Shown piece by piece: positions 1 through 10,689 of a stretch of 64,000 nt of DNA (within the stretch, counting starts at the first letter, position 1; each line of letters opens with the position of its first letter). The stretch is from assembly GCF_004337985.1 (NCBI RefSeq), contig NC_043744.1, positions 1,428,730 through 1,492,729 of the forward strand. Direction: 5' to 3'. A program made the translations under genes and the position numbers. The stretch comes from Pyricularia pennisetigena (Eukaryota; Ascomycota; Sordariomycetes; Magnaporthales; Pyriculariaceae). The notes beneath the pieces are model-generated. The model was not told the DNA's origin and ran no database searches. It saw only the letters and a list, made by a program, of their open reading frames with translations.

Positions 1-3000
1 TTTTTTTATTTTTTTTTAAAATGGGTATACAGGGTTTTTTTAACCAATCGAATATAAATTTATCGTAATTAAAGCCAAAATCAATAAATAAAAAAAACGG
101 AATAACGACCGCCAAAAGGTCGGCGTTATCATTACCAAAAATACCTTTTTTAAACGGTTTATTAATTTCCCGGCGTTTAATAACCCAGGAGCCAAAATCC
201 TTTATCGGGGCCCCGAAAACCCGCGCAATCGCGGTTTCGTCGTAAAATCCATCGCTATTTTTAATCCATTTTATTAATTTAACCACAAACCCCTAATTTA
301 TAATGGTAAAATCGAAATAAGGCAAATGTGTACGATTAATATAATTTAAAAACGTATTACGCCCACCATTTTGCTTCTAATATTAATAATTAATATAAAT
401 TGGACCTAACGTTAAAATAAAAACTAACGTTTTTTCCACCAAATCCTGTTTGTTAAACTATTTAGGAATATTTAATACGAATATTAAAACCAGGCGAAAA
501 TAAAACTCGCTTATGCGGCGCGTCCTATTAAAATAAAAAATATTAAAATATTAAAGGGGTTTTATTATCCAAATAAAACAATTAAAAAACCAGGAAAATA
601 TAATTACTATTACTTTATACGCCAGGAATTACTTAACAATTGGAAATTGGATACTTTTGGGGAAATGTATGCGCGTAATATATTTAAATAATATTTATTA
701 TATATTAGCAACGGCCGGAATAGTAAAAAAAGGGGCATTAACCTTCCGGAATATGCGATTTTTTACCCAATCGAAAAAAATACCTGGCATTTCGAAAATG
801 CGCCAAATAATAAATTTATTTTAACTTAACCGAATTAAACGACCACAAATTTGCAATTGTATATTGGCGTGCCATATTAAGAAAGTAATAATACCAGTGC
901 AACAATTGGGGTGCAAATTAAAACCAGCGCTGGAAATATTAATATTTAAATTATAAACGCTAAAATTGGAGCTGGAATCGGTAAAATCGGAGACGGTTTT
1001 ATCGCGTTCGGTCTAAGATAGGTTTAATCGGATAATAACCATACCAAAATTGGCTTTTTCCAAAATAAAAGCAATAAAATTAAAAGAATTAGCAGGTATA
1101 TTAAAAATTATAATAATTATTACAAAAATGGAAAAATAATAGCTATTATAACATTTATTATAATCCAAAAATATTAAAAATTGTAATAATTGTTACAATA
1201 ATTGTGGGGAAAAAAAGGAATTGTAATAATTATTATTATATAGCCAATTTACGTTTAAATTTAAAAATTAGGGGTTATAACCAGGACGCGTTAACTTTTT
1301 TTTTCCTCCATACATATTTCGACCACGCGGGTAATAAATGGCGATTCGTTTAATATAAAATGGACTATTTCAGCTTTGCCCGACGGAGGTAACGTTTTAG
1401 GATTAATGCAAATTTTTGAATAAACCCAATTAAGGGGACCGTCGCCGTAATATTAAATTAAAATATCCACAATTACCGATTTAAAACGGGTTTTTCCTTC
1501 CTATAAGCTTTTTTTAAAATTTTGTCGGACGTTGCGGTATTTGGTTTTAAAATCCATTTTTTTTAACGCCAATATTTTACCCAATTCCGTCGAATTAACA
1601 TCCCGGGTATCGTCCTCGGCGTGGATTATTAACCAAAAAAGGTAATTAATTACCAAAAACTGCAATAAACGGATAAAACCTATATTAAAAAAAACCGAAA
1701 TTTAACGGTTACCAGTTATAATATCCGCATTAATAGGAATTTCTAATAAAGCGGGACCAATATCGTCGGTATTTTCGCCCACGAATACGGTAATAATATT
1801 TTTAAAAATTGTTTCGGTATTCGTTATAACGTTTTCGAAACGGTGACCAAATTAGAGTTTTTTAATAATAATGCTATAAAGCGGAATACGTTTACGGGGA
1901 TAAATAATTGTACCGTTGGGCAAAATAAACCCGGTATTTATACCCCTGCGTACCGTAAATACGCCCGTATATTTAAAAATTATTAACGATTCTTCGTTTG
2001 GTATAATGGTAGGAATTATAAAATTTAAAATTCGAGGGTAAAACAACCATTATTTCCAACCTATCGATTCGAATTTTTATAAAAAGATTTTAATGTTTTT
2101 GTTTATATTAAAAATAACGAAATAACCATTTTTTTCCTAAATATGATCGACCGTAAATATATTTTCCTAAAATAGGTTTTTAGGTCGGGCGAAAGGGATC
2201 GCAATTTTGTCCCAAACCAGGGCACTAAAACCAATAATATCCTTAATTTTGTTAATAATCGGCGTGGTAATAATTATACCCCGATAAATATAAGGGATAA
2301 AGCGAAATGCACGGTATATTATCGATTGGCGGTAGCGGAAATATTAAATTTCGTTTCCAATTATACGTTAAAAAAAAGTACCGGATAATAAATATATAAC
2401 TAAACGCCGGATATTTTTGGTGTTTTCGCCCATGGAAAAATCGGCCTTCCGACCGTTTTTACGTTAACGGTTCCTAATAAAATTATTTAATTTAAACAAA
2501 TATATTAATATAACGAAATTATAATAATTATTACAAAAAACATTTACTGGGTATTATTTTTAATATCGGAATTATTGTCGAGGTTATCGACGTCGGGGGG
2601 GCGTTGCTAAAAATTGGAATCGATAACCTTATCCATGCATTATAGGTTAAATAGCTTTTCCGCGTTATGGATTTCGTCCAATTGTTTAATTTTTCGGATT
2701 AAAAATATCGAATAAAATATAATAATAGCCGTACCCGCAAATTTAGGATTAAATTTGCGGGCGGCGAATTTAATTAAAATATTATAAAACTGCGCTTAAG
2801 TAAAAATAGCAACCGCTCGCGGGGTATCGGTAGCGCATATTTCGGCTAAAATATAATAGCATTCAACGTCGAGGGCTGGGAAATTGGTTACTATTTTTTT
2901 AAATATTTGCGAAACAAAGTTAGCCGGAACGAAAATTAAAATGGGAAAACATCCGTCGGTATTTTGTATAAATCGGTTATATGAGCAGCGGATATACTAT

Positions 3001-3904
3001 ATATAAATCGCCGTAAAATAAATAATTGTTTTTCCTATGCTTATTTCGTTGGTTAATAACTAATTTTCAAAAACTAATTGCTCCAACTTTAGTAGGGTAT
3101 AGGTATTTAAACCGAAAAAAGAATTAATTTAACAAAAACAAAAACTGTAATAATAATTATAAAAATAGGGGTGGGATTGTAACAATAGTTACAAAAATAG
3201 GGGTAGGATTGTAATAATAATTACAAAAATAGGGGCAAAATTGTAACGACAATTATAATTATTAGGAATAATATATATATATACTTTACCAACCAATTAA
3301 TGGGGTAATTAATAGCGATTAAAAGGAGCATTAAATATATCCCAGTTAAACCAAAAATATTTACCTTTAATTTTTTTATATTTAAAACCGATTTTGTTAT
3401 CGGTATTTGAACCGTTAATAGGCAAAATATTTTAAAAAAAACGCAATTTTTTTATAATAACCTAAATCGCGTCCGAATCAAAAAGATAACCAGTCCAGGG
3501 ATAACTTTTGGTCAAAATGGAGAATTGCGTATAATATACCAAGGAAACCGTTAGGACTTTTTCGCGGGTGTCCTCGAAAATTTCCTTTTTTGCGCGGTCC
3601 ATATTAGCAAATCGATCGGCGATGGTTAATTGGGTTTATATAACATTAAGGAAATCGTTTTATTAATCGTCGCTAAAAAACTTGGGATAAAATTCGGTAA
3701 TTTTTGTTTTAGGTTTGGTAAAAATGGGATAATGGAACCGCCCTTCGTCGTACAAATTGTTAAAAATATTTTTAAATATTAATAAATCCAATAGGTGCAT
3801 TTCAATTTAATTTGCACGCTTTTTTTTCTTTTTCAACCGTCCGACTTTAATTGGTTTAAAACGGGACCAAATATCGATAGCGAATATTATTATCGTCCTA
3901 TTAT
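1..3904 (-). mobile_element. Decayed distal part of a large helicase-type element (copy 1), unassigned coding sequence
   Basis: This AT-rich stretch contains no intact gene, but the minus strand carries long readable pieces broken mainly by TAA/TAG where CAA/CAG would restore the frame, the pattern left by RIP. Examples are 2046-1852 (64 codons open), its continuation down to about 1,290 (pieces such as FVGENTDDIGPALLEIP and YYGDGPLNWVYSKICINP), and about 2,880-2,600 (CYYILAEICATDTPRAVA). Positions 3,290-3,904 align by eye with 35,027-35,630, so this is the same family as the helicase element there, interrupted at 3,905 by a solo LTR. The reading direction matches the helicase relic at 4,555-5,790. 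I recognise no domain in this distal part. The left end is cut by the window. Confidence 0.55.
3140..3265. repeat. Short tandem repeat containing TTGTAA...TTACAA palindromes
   Basis: Three to four imperfect units of roughly 31-38 bp repeat the pattern ATAGGGG-TGGGATTGTAAYAATARTTACAA. The core is close to the 18-bp palindrome TTGTAAYAATTRTTACAA, which recurs elsewhere in the two helicase-element copies (about 1,104, 1,190, 2,518, 36,388, 37,813 and 38,300). Confidence 0.6.
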
Positions 3905-4554
3905 TGTGAACATGGCTAGCGCAGGGCTAATTATATTAGCTACCCTGCATTATCTTATAACGGCTAGCACGGACTAATTTTATTAGTCACCCTGCATCGA
4001 ATAAATAAATAAATAACAAATAAAACGTATACGCGTTTATACACACAAAGCTTTATATATCACGTCTTTGTTCATAGTTTCAACAACAAAACAAATTCGT
4101 CATATTTAATCTAGCTTAGTGGTATAATGCACGTACCATAATCTATATCATATATACGTTGAAATGCGTGGGTTCGAATCCCGTTGTGGTCGCAGATTTT
4201 CTGTGCATGCATAAGCACAATAGGCCGTTAGGCTCAATAGGTCGGCAGGTCAGTCACATGAATAAGGCCAAATCATGTGACGTGACCCCGCATTCCGGAC
4301 ATCCGGATCGAAGATCTGCACCTACGGATTCGAACACGTAATTCACAACTTAGCCTTAGATTCATCACCTTCATAACCTTCATCGAATCATCGATTCAAC
4401 GATTCAACGAATCGATTGTGCAACAACAATATATCATCTCTATTACCCGCTAGCAGACGGTTATCTGCCATTTCAACGTTCCATCAGCCTTATACGTGAT
4501 CCACTTTTCCCCGCGTTCAAGATTAAGCTTATTCTATCTCGTAACCTCCTCACA
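3905..4554. mobile_element. Solo LTR-like repeat, type 1, copy A (flanks do not match)
   Basis: A 650-bp repeat starts TGTGAACATGGCTAGC and ends CCTCCTCACA, so it has the TG...CA ends and short TGTGA/TCACA inverted termini of an LTR. Two other copies are at 14,660-15,300 and 27,499-28,156. Near the left end it has two imperfect hairpin units (GCAGGGCTAAT...ATTAGCTACCCTGC), then an (AATA)n run. Bases 4,112-4,181 hold tRNA-type A and B boxes. No 5-bp target duplication is seen (ATTAT before, AATAA after). The left flank matches about 35,630 and the right flank about 39,507 of the second helicase element, so ~3.9 kb of that element is missing here. Confidence 0.75.
4112..4181 (+). promoter_or_regulatory. 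tRNA-like internal pol III promoter (A box and B box) inside the type 1 repeat
   Basis: The A box TAGCTTAGTGG (4,112-4,122) and the B box GGTTCGAATCC (4,171-4,181) match tRNA gene consensus. They are 59 bp apart here and in both other copies (14,867/14,926 and 27,706/27,765). The T-arm folds, but the seven bases 5' of the A box do not pair with the acceptor 3' strand, and the D-stem has a mismatch. I read this as a tRNA-derived segment, not a working tRNA gene. Whether it is transcribed cannot be told from sequence. Confidence 0.6.
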
Positions 4555-6084
4555 AATAATTCATAAATTTTTAACGTTTTTTCGCGATATTACGGGTTAT
4601 TTAGTTAATTTAATTAATAATTTTGGCTTAGTTAATTTATATTTAACGATAAACCCCTGCGTATCGAAATACCAATAAGGCGTAAAAAAATATACGGTTT
4701 TTTTACGGTTAGGCCCGCGTGCGGTTCGTCCGAACTTTTACTATAAATTTACGGGGTCGTTTAATATTAACGCGCCGTATTGCATTATACGTTCTATATT
4801 AGGTATATTTATACCTATACTTAGAAATAAAGTGGAAAACATAATACAAATCTTAAAATCCGGTTTGGAAAATTCTGCGTAAATTTTAATTTTATCGATT
4901 TTAAATATAAATATATTGTACCGGATAATTATATCGGTTACGTTTCGTTTAATAAATTTCCTAAATACGAGGTTTTTTATTAAGAATTGGCGTGTTTGGA
5001 TAATACGGTTCCTAACGTCCATATATGTAATGGTTTTAAAAATACGGGTGGCGGATAATGGTGTAATATTCCCTATTAGGAATAACAGGCGTCGGTAATC
5101 GTTAATTAGGGTTTTACGCTCCAAATATTGTATTATAATCGTAATTTCGGGTCGGTCGAAAAACGCTTCAACGAAACGCATTATCCTTTTATAATACATA
5201 TGGTCGAAAACGTAAATTTCAGTTTTTGCTGTAAGGGTTACGATATACCCGAATACAAATACGGTTACTGGTATAATTACCCGGACCAAACGCAATATAA
5301 AAAACGATTTCCTTAAATCCTTCCATTGTAAAATTATATAAAATTTATAAATAATAAATAAAACGATACGTTGGTGGAATATAGGGTTTCGAAAAAATTT
5401 AAGGAATCGGTAATTGGTAATTTGTTCCGGGCCTAAAAAAATGTACGTCTATTTATAAACGGTTTGCGGGTTTTAAAAAGAGTTATATTAAGTAAAATTA
5501 GTTTTAATAATAAAAACCGCATATTTATATTTACGTTTAAAATGGATTAATTAATTAATTTGGGATTCGCGGCGGGATAACGTTATATATTGCGTAATTG
5601 TTTTTACCCTAATTTGTTTAATGGAATTATTTGGATAATAATAATATTATTGCGAATTACCGAAATAATTTGCAATATTATATTTTTCCCGTACCCGGTT
5701 TTTACCAGCAAAATAATATTTTTCATATTATATAAAACCCGGTATATATACTGTATTTGGTTATAATATGGGATTCGTGTAGGAGTACTGGGGGGTTTGT
5801 GGAAGTTTAAAAACCATATAATAGTTAAAAAAACGAGTTTATATTATAAATTTAAATTAGTAAAAGTTTTAATTTTAACGTATAATTCCGGGAGGATGTG
5901 TACGTCGGAAAAGTTATTTACCGCCGCGTGTGCGGGATTGGGACCGCGAAAAATTGCGTCGATTTGGTGGGAAAACGAAATATATATGGGCGTGTTTCCG
6001 GATATTATATATATGTAATTTAATACGAATATATAAAAATTTGCGAAATAATGGTTTTTTTGATAGGTAGATATATAATATATT

Positions 6085-6440
6085 ATATAATATATACCTT
6101 ATACGGACTGTAAAATTAGTGGTTTTGCGTTATTTATATTAAAATTTATATGTAAAAGTTTTTTTCGCTTTTGCAATTTTCCCCATGTAAATTTTAACGG
6201 ATTATAATCGTTATTGGTAAAATGCGAGATAGGTATCGATGGTATTAATGGGTGGATATATAATATATTAAGTAAAATTTACCCTATACGGATTGTAAAA
6301 TAGATATTTTTGCGATATTTGGACTAAAATTTATATGTAAAAGTTTTTTTCGCTTTTGCGATTTTTTACATATAAATTTTAACGGATTATAATCGTTATT
6401 GTTAAAATGCGAAATAGGTATTGATAATGTTTTTGGGTTA
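6085..6440. repeat. Two-unit tandem repeat of about 188 bp 5' of the helicase relic
   Basis: Two direct units share ATACGGA(C/T)TGTAAAAT, AAAAGTTTTTTTCGCTTTTG and TTTTAACGGATTATAATCGT. The same two-unit structure appears in the second helicase element at about 41,070-41,410, so it belongs to the element. No gene is seen in it. Confidence 0.6.
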
Positions 6441-6540
6441 ATAATAGGGATACCGCTATAAACGGATTAAAGGCGGGCTATATTAAATTTTTAATTGGCG
6501 TACCGGGTGCAAAAAATTTTAAATTAATAAAAAAGGTTTA

Positions 6541-6794
6541 CCAATTCCTTTTTTCAACGATGTTTTTTTTCGATATTTTGCGTAATTGTGGAATAATAAA
6601 AGAGTATCGGTTACAAAAAAGCCAAAAATACCGCCATAAACGGCGAAAATCGACAAATTCTCCTTAAATCTGAACCAAAGCGTTCTTTGGATGGACCCAC
6701 AAGTACATTGCAAAGCCGCAATTGAGCCACGAAATGGAGCGAAGCGAACGAAGTGGATCAATTGTGGAGTTTTGGGCTTCAGGGATAAGCCCTG
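6541..6794. repeat. Short dispersed repeat R2, copy 1
   Basis: This ~220-250 bp repeat runs from a T-rich CGATATTTTGCGTAATTGTGG start to CAGGGATAAGCCCTGAGACTA. Other copies are about 41,527-41,693 (truncated), 43,311-43,530, 43,531-43,625 (tail only), 43,627-43,826 and 45,600-45,829. The right end can form the hairpin TCAGGG-ATAAG-CCCTGA. It contains a minus-strand open frame of 80 codons that persists among copies only because the copies are similar; I do not call it a gene. Confidence 0.6.
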
Positions 6795-7639
6795 AGACTA
6801 CTACCTGGTTTAATAATTAATTCCGTGGGTTGATATTATGCGAACCGGGGGTTCGAATCCGGGGGTTATTACAATTTTGGGGGTTTTTTCCAATTCGGGG
6901 GTTCGTTTATTTCGGGGGTTATAAGTCGTTATAAAAAGCTCAATTATCCAAGGGGTTTATATTATGAATACGAGTCGGGTTGGGATATAAAGGGGATTTC
7001 TTTTTTTAGGTTTTATTTTTTATATATTTGTTTTTTCTGACTTTGTATAAATAATAACAAAAAAGGGGTGTTAATTATATACGTTATTTAGCATGTCATG
7101 GGTCCATTTTTTTTGTTTATAAACCACAATGGATAGTGCCGAAATGGGGCTGTTGGGGCTATCGGATTTTCCGTTATATTTTGTGTATTGCAGGAATTGC
7201 GATTTAAAGTGTTAACGAATGGGGTTTCACCCTGTGCCGGGTTTAACACCCACCCTGCACTTACGAGTTAGCTACCCTATACGAGGTTGAAATTTTCACC
7301 AAATGAGCAAATTAATGCGAACCCAGAAATGGTTTGTGTAAAAATAAGGGTGTTTTTTCAATAACGTATATAAAATAATTTTTCGGAAAATCGTATGCGG
7401 TACCGGAACGTTTTCTGGCGTGCGGACCCCCATTTCGATATCAGAAAACATGTAAGGGAAATAAAGCATAATTTCCCCCACCAATGAATTAAATCTATTA
7501 ATCCCAAAATTAGTGTACCATTTTAGTGAGCAATTTAGTGCATTTAAGCCCTGTAATTACAGGCTTTTACAACGCAACTAGCACCACGCCGCACCAAGGT
7601 TAACACCAAAACCCCAGTTAGTAACCCAAGTTGCTAACA
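6795..7639 (+). mobile_element. 3' end of a truncated copia element with its 3' LTR (type 2 LTR, copy 1)
   Basis: Bases 6,795-7,068 match the 3' untranslated part of the full-length copia (compare 24,958-25,226), including several TCGGGGGTT motifs and a purine tract AAAAAAGGGG directly before the LTR. The LTR, 7,069-7,639 (571 bp), starts TGTTAATTATATACG and ends GCTAACA. It carries the palindrome CCTGTAATTACAGG typical of this LTR family. The left edge abuts repeat R2, so the 5' part of the element is lost. No coding sequence remains. Confidence 0.75.
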
Positions 7640-8334
7640 ATTGTAACCGCTTATTCCATATATTTTATTAATATATCGGGTTGTTTTTTTTCAACAAATT
7701 CCTTTTTAACATTTTTTTTCAATCCCGTATAAAAACGTACTGTTAGGGTTTCGGGGCCCCATAATAGTTCGGGGGTAACTTGTCGAAATTTACTGGTATA
7801 TTTGGATGCCAATTTGGCTTAGGTAAAGCGCACCAACTTACGTTTAACCGTGCGTTTTTCGTTTAAATTACCGAATGCTCCGTTAAAATATTTTCCGAAA
7901 TTTTCCTAATCGTCGAAAATGCGGTTAATTTCAATTTTACGGTTTTTTTTCCTTATTATAATCCAGATACTCTTTAAGGTTGATTCGCACCAGGCGAACG
8001 TATCGCTTTTTAGCAGCGAAATTGCGTAGGTAACCTTATTTGCGTTATTATTGAAATTGTCCTCGTTAAAGTGAGAATAGGCCCGGGTTCTTATAAAAGA
8101 TTCCTGCAAAATATTTACAATGCTCTTATAACATAATAGTAAAAAATATTTAACATAATTCCTATTAATTCCATTATTTTATTCGGTTATTCGTATCGGG
8201 ATTTGTCGATTTTCCTTTTAAAGCGTCGCGATTATTTCACGCAAAGCGTTAAAGCTGGCCGGAACGTTGATGGTAAAAGGGGTCTAAGGGGTGGTTTTGC
8301 TGGAAAATATCGTTTCGACGATATTATTCGGCAT
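7640..8334 (-). pseudogene. Ty3/gypsy Gag relic
   Basis: The minus strand reads from an ATG at 8,334 (MPNNIVETIFSS) through a 67-codon open piece at 8,109-7,906 (FIRTRAYSHFNEDNF, KVTYAISLLKSDTFAWCEST). It continues to about 7,660 with FTQAKLASKYTSKFRQVTPELL (first Q is now TAA) and RFYTGLKKNVKKEF. The pattern of aromatic, Trp and Leu positions followed by a basic C-terminal part is that of Ty3/gypsy Gag (retrotransposon gag capsid region). At least five in-frame stops, mostly RIP-type, kill the gene. No zinc knuckle was found. The downstream end is cut by the copia LTR ending at 7,639. Confidence 0.6.
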
Positions 8335-8379
8335 ATTTGAAGGTAAAATATTGAACCAAAGCAATTAAAATTTTATAAT

Positions 8380-9277
8380 CAAGGTATCGGGTAACCTGTT
8401 TTTAGGGTAAAATGAAAAAAGTTACAACAATTGAGCGTTTTAACTGGGAAATTGGGGTTTTTAATGGTTGGGGTGAAATTATAATCGTTTGTAAATAAGT
8501 TTTAAAGTTAATTTAAGTATGAGATTAGTTGTTGCTAAGCAATCCCAAAATCGAATTCATTTATATGGGAATAAACGTGTTTTATATAAATTATGTTTTT
8601 AACGTAATTTGTTCTAATTCGTTTTACTTGTAACTCACAATTGAGGTTATACGAATTGACCGAAATCCTTTTTTGGCGGTAACGTATTGTTACGTAATTG
8701 GGTCTTTATGTAATCCTGTTTCCTGCCGGCCGGTGTTTTTTTGGTCGAATGTCGTTAGGAGGGGTGTGACCCCGCCTAGCCTCCCTGGTACTGGCCCAAC
8801 TATCTGGTCGTAATATAAGCATTCGTAAAATAACGGTTATCATTTCCTTTTTTTACGTAATGTTTTAAAGGCGTTACCCGTTCGGTAAAAAATTCCTAAC
8901 GGGTTAGGACGGCTTTTTCAAACTTTACGTAAAATATCCTATTGGTCCTAAGCATTTACAAAATGACGCTATTAACGTTTAATCCCTTGATTTTGCTTTT
9001 CGATGTTACCTGAATAATATTAATCAATGTAAATAGGTTTGCCATAATGTCAATTGATTAATAGAACGTTATTATACGAATATAAAAGATATTGATAGTG
9101 TTTGTTCTATGAAACTGTTTAAAGGTGAGCTTCTGAACGTCCTTCCGTCTTATACTCGCAACTGGGCGGGTGAGTCACGTGCAATTGGCCTGTACGGTAT
9201 TGCACGTGATTGATCGCTCTATTGCTGATTTGACAACGATTTCCTCTATTCCAACATCTAGCTTCAATTGAATATTA
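8380..9277 (-). mobile_element. Leader and probable 5' LTR of the gypsy relic
   Basis: Upstream of the Gag relic, 8,380-8,820 resembles 11,489-11,945 (shared GATCAAGGTATCGGGTAA and related blocks), so this is repeated DNA. On the minus strand 9,277-9,011 begins TGTAATATTCAATTG and ends ...ATTATTCA, fitting a ~267 bp LTR, followed by GGTAACATCG as a possible primer site. A GTATAAGA element and an inverted repeat CACGTGCAAT/ATTGCACGTG (9,176-9,208) lie inside. The LTR assignment rests on ends and position only. Confidence 0.4.
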
Positions 9278-9994
9278 CAAACTATTATTTGGAATAATAA
9301 TTAATTGTAATGAAAACTTAGGAATTTTACTAAATAATAAATATCTTTCCAAATAAATTCGTAAGAAAATATCTGCAATTGGAAATTCATAATATGTTTT
9401 ATTTATAATTGTCATTTTACTTATTTCGAACAAAAAAGTATGAATATAAGTATGCAAAGTTTGTTATTCTACGGGTTTTCCCACGGGGTCCGGCGGGTTA
9501 ACAAAAAAACCCGTATACGGTTTTGGGCCGGGCCGGGCCCCCCCATTAAAAATTCAATCCACCCTCGGGTTAACCGCCCCACTAAATTGGGCTGCCACGG
9601 GCCTCCGTGGGGGGGTTTTGGAATGCCTTAAAAGGTATATAAAGCGTTCGGGCCCCGCAATATCTAGTCTAAACATTAAAACTCCATCGGCAATGTGTTT
9701 TTATTTTATCTTTATTGCAGTTGATTTTTACCACATTCCGCATCGCTTTACGTCTAGTTTAGCTCTAGGTTATAGACCGCGAATATATTCAATATAAAAA
9801 CAAATTTTATATCCATTGTCACTAACTAGTAGAAACCATTTGTATAATTGTCTACTTTTGTTGCAAAGTTGATTTTGCGTTTTGGAATTCCTGGGTCTTA
9901 AAAATAATTTACCCATTTGGCATATTGGCCTATAAACCAATATTTCGTCGATTTCGAATATCGGCTAAATATTCTCTACCACATTTTGTATAAA
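9278..9994. other. Non-coding interval with a GC-rich patch
   Basis: No gene is supported here. Bases 9,475-9,640 are unusually GC-rich for this half of the window, with runs such as GGGCCGGGCCGGGCCC and a following TATATAAA-like stretch at about 9,634. Such GGGCC arrays occur near the ends of some hAT transposons, but no terminal repeats or transposase were found. The part from 9,700 is the downstream flank of the secreted-protein gene. Confidence 0.4.
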
Positions 9995-10339
9995 TTATTT
10001 ACAAGTACCACCAGCGCAACCGTGGTATTTGCATTCCTGGTTTTTGTTAATTGCATTTCTTTTAAATTTAGTGATTATTGAATACACTTACTTGATTCCA
10101 GTAATGTTTATCACGATTGCTTTCGCAATAAAAGCTTGTATCAGGGTAGCTTTTCAAATTATATGAACTTTCACAAATTTCCGTTGTAGCAGTATTGTGT
10201 TTCGAACCGTCCTTTTGGTAACAACTACATTCTTAGCGGTTCTGCTTTGGAAAATGGGTTGTTTAATAACCTACTAGCATTCAGCGGCGATTGCATTTCG
10301 AAAAAGAAAGCAAAACCCGAGAAATACAAAGGTTTTCAT
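9995..10339 (-). CDS. Small secreted cysteine-rich protein, candidate effector (3 exons, 79 aa)
   Basis: Three exons on the minus strand (10,339-10,275; 10,224-10,092; 10,036-9,995) join in frame. The 79-residue protein has no internal stop and ends TAA. Intron 1 is 50 bp (GTAGGT...GCTAAG...TAG) and intron 2 is 55 bp (GTAAGT...ATTAAC...CAG), both typical fungal introns. The N-terminus MKTFVFLGFCFLFRNAIAA is a clear signal peptide. The mature ~59 residues have Cys at 21, 23, 39, 55, 68, 73 and 78, rich in Tyr, Ser and Lys, ending KYHGCAGGTCK. Codons keep CpA and show no RIP damage although all surrounding DNA is transposon debris. Just upstream, CTTTTTTTTGCAG looks like a 3' splice site, so a 5' UTR intron is possible. 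An in-frame ATG at 10,483 exists, but starting at 10,339 gives the signal peptide. I do not recognise the family; effector function is inferred. Confidence 0.75.
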
Positions 10340-10689
10340 TGCTGCAAAAAAAAGAAAGTTGTAGCTTGTATAAATAGGGGATGAATTTAAAATAAATATC
10401 AGTGAGAATCGGAAATTGCTATTTGAATGGTTTAAGAAATGAGTGATAATAATGGAAATAGGTAGGCCGATGGAAAAAAACAATCACCTTTTATAGTGAA
10501 AAATATAATGTGTTACTATATATAATTTTATACTTCGTATATAATTATAGTATTAAATATATGTATTATTTATACATTGAACGATTGACACTATTGTTTA
10601 TAAAAATATATTAATTTCATGCAATTTTGACAATTATGCGCAGAGTCACGGCGGTAACAGGCGATAAAAGCCACATTTTGTGGTGATCT
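10340..10689. other. Upstream region of the secreted-protein gene
   Basis: AT-rich sequence with no gene seen. It includes TTTATA-like elements on the minus strand (about 10,370-10,380) and a very AT-rich block at 10,500-10,620 (ATATATAATTTTATAC repeats). Confidence 0.4.

Larger units (their letters stand above)
4555..6794 (-). pseudogene. RecQ-like SF2 DNA helicase relic (helicase element copy 1)
   Basis: Reading the minus strand from about 5,790 downward gives a superfamily 2 helicase core. The Walker A motif is at about 5,690 (ILLVKTGYGKNIIL, where GKS has become GKN by a G-to-A change). A TATLP-like motif III lies at about 5,260 (FGYIVTLTAKTE). Motif IV lies near 5,050 (ATRIFKTITYMDVRN), motif V near 4,820 (FSTLFLSIGINIPNIERIMQYG), and motif VI is degraded at about 4,720. 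A 184-codon open stretch remains at 5,295-4,741. Upstream coding is broken. DNA helicases of this kind unwind DNA with ATP and are common in fungal subtelomeric and accessory repeats; telomere linkage here is not shown. The near-duplicate is at 39,507-41,696. Confidence 0.75.

Noticed and set aside
4103..4194. A functional tRNA gene
   Set aside because: A and B boxes are good, but the acceptor stem halves do not pair and the sequence lies inside a repeated LTR-like unit; no anticodon arm could be assigned with confidence.
5797..6018. 73-codon plus-strand frame (MCTSEKLFTAACAGLGPRK)
   Set aside because: The opposite strand in both helicase copies reads IYTSFSHQIDAIFRGANPAH-like sequence, consistent with the helicase protein, so the plus frame is a shadow.
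6541..6794. R2 repeat as a Helitron 3' end
   Set aside because: A hairpin precedes a fixed end, but the end is ACTA with a variable next base, not CTRR, and no Rep/PIF1-type Helitron protein was seen.
9475..9640. hAT transposon from the GGGCC-rich patch
   Set aside because: No terminal inverted repeats, 8-bp duplication or transposase sequence could be found.
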